Made by a program: the position numbers and the translations under genes. Positions 59,055 through 64,000 of a stretch of DNA of 64,000 nucleotides are shown here, piece by piece. The notes under the pieces were generated by a model that was not told the DNA's origin, made no database searches, and was given only the letters and a program-made list of their open reading frames with translations. Source of the stretch: Bog-366 sp964501985 (lineage in GTDB: Bacteria > Acidobacteriota > Terriglobia > UBA7540); contig CAZCVY010000008.1 of assembly GCA_964501985.1 (NCBI GenBank), forward strand, positions 1 through 64,000, in the 5' to 3' direction. The stretch's first letter is position 1. Each line of letters begins with the position of its first letter.

Positions 59055-60272
59055 CGGGGTCCCCCAGATCGCCGAACCAAAACAAGAGAATTAACGTCCC
59101 TACCGCGGATCCTCAATTCGCCGCTGAACAGAATGGACGATTATACCCAGGTCGCGCCCCCGATTCAATCGATGAACCGCGGCGCAATAGCAAGAGCAAC
59201 AACAACTTCTCAGCCGGTCGCCGACCCGAAGAATTACCTGCAGTGGCGGAACCACCCGCAACCGAAAGGGAAAATTGAGAATCTTCGGTATGCCATCGTC
59301 CTCGACGGTGGTGGCACGGTTTGGACCGGAAAATACCATCCGCAACCCCTGGCACCCCTAAAATGGTCCCTGAGTGTCCGCCCCATGAGCCGCAACCATG
59401 ACTCGCACCTTCGAGAAACTAGGGAAAGTGGTGTCTGGCCGCTCCCCGGATCGTGGCGGCGCAATTCCGGCTGGAAGCCGACGCTACACCCGAAACCATG
59501 ACGGCTCATCCTTCGCAAATGGGCTGTCTCATGCACGAAGAAACCTGCAACAAAATCGAATTGGTCTGACAGACTGCCGCCCGAAAGCACTAATTTTCTG
59601 CAAAATAGCATTCGATTCGACGTAAATGTCGAAAATTGAGATCTAAAAGTCTGTTTTTATTCGGGCATTGTGTCTTGCGTTCCTTTGTTTTCATACACAT
59701 TCCGGCTTCGAACGTACAATTAAGAATTCTTTTTTTGCTCCCGTTGCCGGGAAAGTGGGCCGTGGCGGGGTTCACTCCGGCCCCCCGCGTCGAGCCCTCA
59801 AGGGCGCTTTCCACGCTCGTGAGGATCTCTCATCTTCTGCTTCCTGCGCTTGACCCCGGCGCACAACTACCTTTATTTTCATGAATATCGTGGCTATCCA
59901 GACCTAAGTCGCTTGTTTTCATGAATATCGTGGGAGTAGCCAAAGCTGACATTTTTTCTACATTTGTTTTCAACAACATCGTGGGAGTAGCCTCATTTTT
60001 TAATTCCCCTTTTTTCCCCTCCTCCCGCGACTCCGAATCCAACTAAATTATTCTTTATCATGGACATACATTTTTTGGAATTTCTTGGGTTCAGCACCTA
60101 AGTACCTTCATTTTCTAGGATATCGTGGCCTCCCTCGCTTTGTTGAGGCGGTCGAAGGGTTCCATCGCTTCGAAAGCCTGGGAGGGTTGCACCGTCGCCG
60201 CCATGTCCTCACCCGGCACTTTGATATTCTTGAGCGCCAGGCCGTCAGGGTGCGCTGGGAGCGCCACATCCG
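59055..60272. other. Gene-poor region with ATATCGTGG repeats
   Basis: About 1.2 kb without a gene I can support. The 59.6-60.1 kb part is richer in A+T than its surroundings and contains four clear copies of a repeat (listed separately). Short reading frames here are mostly repeat sequence. Confidence 0.5.
59875..60128. repeat. Dispersed TTTTCATGAATATCGTGG repeat family
   Basis: Copies at 59875-59893, 59915-59933, 59966-59984 (TTTTCAACAACATCGTGG) and 60110-60128 (TTTTCTAGGATATCGTGG), some followed by GAGTAGCC. A fifth, degraded copy may lie near 59687-59704. Leftward the units would encode PTIFMKT/PTMLLKT-like peptides. Spacing is irregular (40, 51 and 144 bases). Confidence 0.75.
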
Positions 60273-60537
60273 TCAAAACGTTTCGCCCAGCTGCTCGACC
60301 AGATGGCTCTCCAAACCGAGTTGCAAGTTCTCCAGCAGGGACTCCATCATCTGCTGGTACTGTCCCTCTCCCATCCCCATGAGAACTTCGAGCTGCGAGC
60401 CTTTCATGAGTTCCTTGCGGAAATTGGCCACGGCGGTGGTAACCTCGGCTTCCGGGGGTCGACCCCGCCGAAGCGCTCGCGGCGTTCGCTTCCTGCTTGT
60501 GCGCATTCGATGATTGCGGAGTGCTTTCGCGAGGCAT
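60273..60537 (-). pseudogene. Small ORF, apparently frameshifted, with good promoter
   Basis: ATG at 60537 is preceded by GGAAG and a near-consensus promoter. The first frame begins MPRESTPQSSNAHKQEANAA but decays after about 30 codons. The adjacent frame (to a stop at 60273) then looks like protein: EAEVTTAVANFRKELMKG, QLEVLMGMGEGQYQQMMESL and LENLQLGLESHLVEQLGETF. The join lies near a GGGG/CCCCC run around 60455-60470. Either a one-base frameshift, sequencing error or programmed slip. Family unknown; product about 88 residues. Confidence 0.4.
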
Positions 60538-60577
60538 AAGTCTTCCGCACTACTTAACGACTAATATTCACTAGATG

Positions 60578-60607
60578 CTTATACATATAAGTAATGACTT
60601 TAGTCAA
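60578..60607 (-). promoter_or_regulatory. Near-consensus leftward promoter
   Basis: On the minus strand TTGACT (60602-60607), 18 bases, TATAAG (60578-60583), with start of transcription near 60571. The -10 lies in a CTTATA-CA-TATAAG palindrome (60578-60591), which also gives a rightward TATAAG. Confidence 0.6.
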
Positions 60608-60623
60608 GCACAATCTTTGACTA
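60601..60623. promoter_or_regulatory. Operator-like inverted repeat TAGTCAA-N9-TTGACTA
   Basis: TAGTCAA (60601-60607) and TTGACTA (60617-60623) form a perfect inverted repeat with 16-base centre-to-centre spacing, overlapping the -35 of the leftward promoter and providing a rightward TTGACT. Typical size for a dimeric regulator of MarR or TetR type. The regulator is unknown. Confidence 0.5.
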
Positions 60624-60957
60624 GACGTGTATGCCATAGATTCGGGCAAGCTGCCCGCCCAAGGAGGTGGGCAGGGCCGGCAAGCGCCGCCCCGCAAGGC
60701 GGCGTCCCCATGCCTCGCCGCGGCTCGTCGGCCCGCAGTCCTTTTTCGCTGCGCGCGGAAAAACCGTCCACGCCAACGCGGACTGTGCACCCCCCGCGTA
60801 GTGCGGCGAAGCTCCTGCGTTGACCTTGCCTAGAGCGTTAGAGCTTGCGCAGTATCGGACAAAATAACTTGTGTAATGTTTCGTCTGTCACCATGTTTCC
60901 TAAACGGTGGGCAAGGTCCTCGACCGGATGGGGCCGTGGTAGGGAATTCAGCGGGCC
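60624..60957. other. Spacer before the CDF transporter gene end
   Basis: 334 bases, GC-rich, without a recognised gene, hairpin terminator or repeat. Confidence 0.4.
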
Positions 60958-61923
60958 CTACTCTTCAAAATTCTCAAAGTGACCACGACTGTGGACCTCA
61001 TGGTGGTCCTCCAGTGTTTCGAGATGGCTGATCACTTCGGTTCTCATCGTCGATTCGTGTTGAATCCTCTCCTCGATCCGGGTGGCCAATGAGTGCGCAG
61101 CCTCCAATGAAATGTCTTTGGGAAAGAGCAGATGGAATTCGACCCACGTTGTGTTACCGGCGTTGCGATGTCGCAAGCCGTGAAACTCAACGCCTGCTGC
61201 GGAAGTCATCTCCAGCAGTAACTGGCGGATTTGAGCCTGCGTCGCCGGATCGACTTCATCCATCAGCCCGCTGATCGATTGGCGAATCAACTTGCTCCCC
61301 ATCCAGAGAATTTGCAGGGCAACGAGAATGGCAACAATCGGATCCAAGCGGCGCCAGCCCGTGAGGATGGTTAATTCCAAGCCAACAACGACGGCAAAGC
61401 TGGTCAGGCAGTCGGCGAGCACGTGTCTGCCGTCAGCCCCCAGAATCAATGACCGATACTTTTTTCCAATCCACACCAGATAGCCGCCCAGCGCTCCATT
61501 GATAAAACCCGCGGCCAGAACCAGAAGAGTCCCAATGCCCAGATTTTCCAGCTTAGCCCCGCCTATCAGCCTACGGATGGACTCATAGAGGATATAAACG
61601 GCGGCGAGAGCAATCATGGCGCCTTCGAACCCGGCGGAGAAGAACGCAATCTTGTCATGCCCGTAGAGATGGGTGGGATCAGGAGGCTTGCTGCTTAACC
61701 AGAGACTATAGGCGGCAAATGATACCGCCACCACGTGAACCACCGATTCGGCAGCGTCGGCAAGGATGGCGGCGGATCCTGTCATGCCGTAGGCGAGCAC
61801 TTTCGTTCCCAGCATGAAGAACCCGGCCAAAAGAGATAGCCGCATGGCGAGCTGGAGCGGTTGCGACTCACGTGAGTTGGAGATCTCCGTTGCAGCCACG
61901 ATGTTCTCCGGGTGGCAATTCAT
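60958..61923 (-). CDS. Cation diffusion facilitator (CDF) metal transporter
   Basis: 321 residues. Six helices; metal-site candidates are AILADAAESVVH in TM2 (D/E in place of the DxxxD pattern), YGHDKIAFF after TM2, and DGRHVLADCLTS in TM5 (HxxxD). A C-terminal cytosolic domain (TTWVEFHLLFPKDISLEAAH) and a His-rich tail (EDHHEVHSRGH) follow. It probably exports Zn, Co, Mn or similar by proton antiport; selectivity cannot be read. ATG 61923 lacks a clear Shine-Dalgarno; a shorter start at 61845 is possible. It follows the porin by 101 bases, perhaps one transcript. Confidence 0.9.
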   Translation of the reverse strand: MNCHPENIVAATEISNSRESQPLQLAMRLSLLAGFFMLGTKVLAYGMTGSAAILADAAESVVHVVAVSFAAYSLWLSSKPPDPTHLYGHDKIAFFSAGFEGAMIALAAVYILYESIRRLIGGAKLENLGIGTLLVLAAGFINGALGGYLVWIGKKYRSLILGADGRHVLADCLTSFAVVVGLELTILTGWRRLDPIVAILVALQILWMGSKLIRQSISGLMDEVDPATQAQIRQLLLEMTSAAGVEFHGLRHRNAGNTTWVEFHLLFPKDISLEAAHSLATRIEERIQHESTMRTEVISHLETLEDHHEVHSRGHFENFEE

Positions 61924-62024
61924 GCGAAGTTCGCATTTTTGCCGTCAAGGCTGTTGCTCATTATACCCGCGCAGCCGGACGCATGTACCCGTTCCGAGGG
62001 CAGAGCCCCAGCGCCGATATTGTC

Positions 62025-63557
62025 TCAAAACTCGGTGTGGCACCGCAGGGCGAGGACTTCGACTGGCCCCCGCGCATGGTTATAGGCCGGATTCTGGGCA
62101 AATTGATAGTCCGGGGTTAACTGGAAGTGTTTTGAGATTCCCCAGTGGTAATACGCTTCCACCATCCGTTCCGTGCGATAGTCGAGGGCACCATCGCCGA
62201 CCGTGATTCCGAGGCCGCCCGCCGCAAGATACTGCTGGTGGACGGCACTGACGCCATTGACGACCATGGCGAAGCCCACCATGTCCTGCCGGCGACCCCA
62301 CCGTGACCCTTTCAGGCAAACCCCTGCTGTGGCAGTGCGGTCCACATCGGTAAATTCATACGTCTGGTTTTTGCCATCGTTCCATCCCAGACGCGCGAAG
62401 GCACCAAGGTCTTTGCGGATTTCCTGTTCCATGTTGATGCCAAAGCCGTATTTGTACCGATACGCCGCGGTCAGCGCAGTATTTTCATTCAGGCTCGGAT
62501 TATCGATGGCATCTTGATAGCTCCCCATATGGGCGCGCGTTTCGAAGCCAAGAAGGCGTAAGGCCCCCGCATGTCCTTTAAGTGAAATTCGCCTCTCCAC
62601 CTCTTCCGCGGCAGACCACGCATGGGCCAAGTTCCAATCCATGCGAATTCCGTTCGCAACCTTGGAGACTTGGAAGATGCCCACCCGCCCGGACCATACC
62701 TGGGTATTTAATTCCGCGGCAGCGCCGTTGGTAAATCCCAGCGTGTCGGCAGGATAATCCCAGGCGCCATTGGCCACCAGGACCCAATTCATGAATTGAG
62801 ATCGACCGTCGTTTGAGTACGTATTGGTATCGAAGATGTCTTTGGCGCTAAGGTGGCCTACCGTAAACGTCAGGTTGCGTGGGTCCCTCGTGCCGACCAA
62901 TCCGTCACGCGCTGCGACCTTTCCGCTACCGAAGCCCATCGTCTGGCGAAAATAAGCGCGACAGAGGTAAACATCCGGGTACGTCTTGCCCACGCGATAT
63001 GCCTCGGCATTCGGAAAGCCTGCAATGCCGAGGGCATTGTTCAGACCATACCCCTGCCACATCAGCAGGTCCCCGAAAAACTCACCACCGTGCCACAAGC
63101 GTGCCCCGCCCGTCACGTCGAACGAAGTGGTTTCTCTGACTGAGGCCCCGGTGGTGAGACTGTTCGGCCCGGTATATTCAGCCGGGAAAGAGGGGTGGCC
63201 TTGACCAACTAGTGTGGACTGGAAATTCAAGTCCCACGGCCGGTCTTCTGTTAGCGCCGGGTCCGATATGTCCTGCGCGGCGGCAAGAAGTGGACCTACG
63301 ACCAAGAGCAGAAACAAGAAGAGTGCTGGAATCTTGAAACTCCATCGAGAAACTGTTGTCACTGCTTGTGCTTTGGGGGGCGGGGTTTCGCCCGACGGGT
63401 CCGGGGTCGCAACGAGCCGACCTTCGTGGCCCATTGTCCATATCAATCTGAGCCTGATTGTCGCCTCGTGGCAACCTGCGGGCACAGTTTCGACAGTCTG
63501 GGTCCAGGTTGCGACGAGGCGGCCATCAAGGCTTGTCGTCCATATCATTTTGAGCAT
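62025..63557 (-). CDS. OprB-like carbohydrate-selective porin family protein
   Basis: 510 residues. Mature part resembles OprB-family porins: TGGARLWHGGEFFGDLLMWQ, VGHLSAKDIFDTNTYSNDGR, FMNWVLVANGAWDYPADTLG, GFAMVVNGVSAVHQQYLA and a terminal HWGISKHFQLTPDYQF. A signal-like stretch (FLFLLLVVGPLLAAAQ) begins only near residue 80. A 75-residue leader precedes it. The leader contains a tandem duplication, and the strong AAGGAGGAAAGG site at 63557 suggests it is translated. A GTG near the signal has no ribosome site. Confidence 0.82.
   Translation of the reverse strand: MLKMIWTTSLDGRLVATWTQTVETVPAGCHEATIRLRLIWTMGHEGRLVATPDPSGETPPPKAQAVTTVSRWSFKIPALFLFLLLVVGPLLAAAQDISDPALTEDRPWDLNFQSTLVGQGHPSFPAEYTGPNSLTTGASVRETTSFDVTGGARLWHGGEFFGDLLMWQGYGLNNALGIAGFPNAEAYRVGKTYPDVYLCRAYFRQTMGFGSGKVAARDGLVGTRDPRNLTFTVGHLSAKDIFDTNTYSNDGRSQFMNWVLVANGAWDYPADTLGFTNGAAAELNTQVWSGRVGIFQVSKVANGIRMDWNLAHAWSAAEEVERRISLKGHAGALRLLGFETRAHMGSYQDAIDNPSLNENTALTAAYRYKYGFGINMEQEIRKDLGAFARLGWNDGKNQTYEFTDVDRTATAGVCLKGSRWGRRQDMVGFAMVVNGVSAVHQQYLAAGGLGITVGDGALDYRTERMVEAYYHWGISKHFQLTPDYQFAQNPAYNHARGPVEVLALRCHTEF
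63397..63556. repeat. Tandem duplication in the porin leader region
   Basis: About 57 bases at 63397-63454 are repeated imperfectly at 63500-63556 (both start GGGTCC and both contain TCCATATCA and TGAGC). Leftward the copies encode IWTMGHEGRLVAT and IWTTSLDGRLVAT. The repeat unit is about 103 bases. Confidence 0.7.
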
Positions 63558-63971
63558 TTTCCTTTCCTCCTTCTGAGGTATTGGCGCCCGAACCGCTATT
63601 TCAGCCAGCCTTGGCGGGGTGATGCTCCGCTCGAACCCATTACACGGAAATCTTCCATGGCGCGAACTGCGGCCCTCCGGCTCGACAGAGGTTCCTCGCG
63701 GCTGGTTGGGCTATGGCGCGGATTGCGCGTTTCGATCTTGAGGAAGGAGTGTGCTTGACAGCACGTGCCTCAATCCCTCATGTTCTTCGTTTGTCGGTAA
63801 GAAGAAGCGGGGCGAGGCGATAGGCTGGATAACCGGGCTTATCGAGACACCAAAGAGTTTCTTCTATACCGGGAAGCCGCCCGCGGTTCGGGGAGGCTTG
63901 CATCCACTGCTGGTTTTCATACATCCTTTCCTGAGTCAATGGGGAAGACTGGCTTTCCCACTCGAAATAAC
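63558..63971. other. Leader region between CsoR-type operator and porin start
   Basis: About 410 bases expected to be transcribed leftward from the promoter at the window edge. A tiny leftward ORF (63864-63920, 18 codons, with AGGAAAGG) is the only frame with a ribosome site. No known leader RNA recognised. Confidence 0.4.
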
Positions 63972-64000
63972 ATATGATACCCCCCTAGGGTATTTGTCAA
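63972..64000 (-). promoter_or_regulatory. CsoR-type copper operator over a leftward promoter
   Basis: 63977-63993 reads ATACCCCCCTAGGGTAT, with the GGGGTAT/ATACCC pattern of CsoR/RcnR-type operators, close to those known in front of copZA genes. On the minus strand TTGACA (63995-64000) is its -35. The -10 is uncertain: TATCAT at a 15-base spacing or TCATAT at 17. The operator fills the spacer. It may control the porin and CDF genes to the left; the promoter continues to the window edge. Confidence 0.7.

Noticed and set aside
60115..60272. Continuation of the first frame past the frameshifted ORF
   Set aside because: Reads through the repeat end and shows no protein-like pattern consistent with the preceding part, though LALKNIKVPGEDM is intriguing.
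63864..63920. 18-codon leftward ORF with a good ribosome site in the porin leader
   Set aside because: Too short and without conserved features; could be a leader peptide but cannot be supported.

Overview
The window looks like a chromosomal segment of an acidobacterium (Acidobacteriota, probably Terriglobia/Koribacter-like). This is inferred from gene content and has not been tested by search. Supporting signs are a GC-rich sequence, a very large SBBP / choice-of-anchor-D surface protein with an embedded membrane segment, a cytochrome c - copper monooxygenase - TPR fusion, acidobacteria-style TadE/TadG and PEGA proteins, HslUV with a short propeptide, and many GTG/TTG starts. No rRNA, tRNA, CRISPR array, complete insertion sequence or prophage was recognised.

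Layout. 1-8.1 kb: the 3' part of a Rel/SpoT (p)ppGpp enzyme, RidA, ribosomal protein L28, a SurA/PpiC-like lipoprotein, then a leftward operon of an SDR oxidoreductase and a three-subunit acyl-CoA carboxylase (CT, BC, BCCP). 8.1-11 kb: small unknown proteins and an FN3 lipoprotein. 11-22.6 kb: a long leftward housekeeping block, in transcription order rplU, rpmA, obgE, nadD, rsfS, rlmH, cobO, accD, folC, plsC, an SDR and a LolA-like protein, then hslV, hslU and the FN3 lipoprotein. A perfect consensus promoter sits in front of rplU. 23.5-33.2 kb: envelope proteins (SBBP giant, beta-barrel, TonB-like protein) and the copper monooxygenase with its redoxin partner. 33.9-36 kb: TadE and TadG. 36.4-51 kb: a sigma-54 activator with a degenerate receiver, then a prenyltransferase-repeat protein, a DUF362 protein, and a cluster of large multi-pass membrane proteins. 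The cluster comprises five glycosyltransferase-39-like proteins, one membrane-embedded spermidine-synthase-like protein and a HGSNAT-like acetyltransferase, and suggests export or modification of surface glycoconjugates or lipids. 52-59 kb: a CHY zinc finger protein, PEGA and coiled-coil proteins, a pair of related unknown proteins, two PilZ proteins and a PilB-type ATPase. 59-60.6 kb: a gene-poor stretch, AT-richer in part, with its own repeat family and a promoter-bearing, apparently frameshifted small ORF. 61-64 kb: a cation-diffusion-facilitator transporter and an OprB-like porin, with a CsoR-type operator over a leftward promoter at the window end.

Most notable observation. Many intercistronic spacers (hslV/hslU, accD/folC, cobO/accD, rsfS/rlmH, obgE/nadD, rpmA/obgE, rplU/rpmA, and the spacer at 37.8-38.06 kb) are bracketed by complementary degenerate repeat arms. 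One arm starts at the upstream stop codon and the other ends at or near the next start codon. Each spacer uses its own motif. Several arm-to-arm differences are transitions that become G.U pairs in the transcript, and several of the downstream genes have no visible Shine-Dalgarno sequence. A hairpin formed by these arms would bring the stop codon of one gene next to the start codon of the next. This is proposed as a possible new RNA element linking translation of neighbouring genes; the function is inference only.
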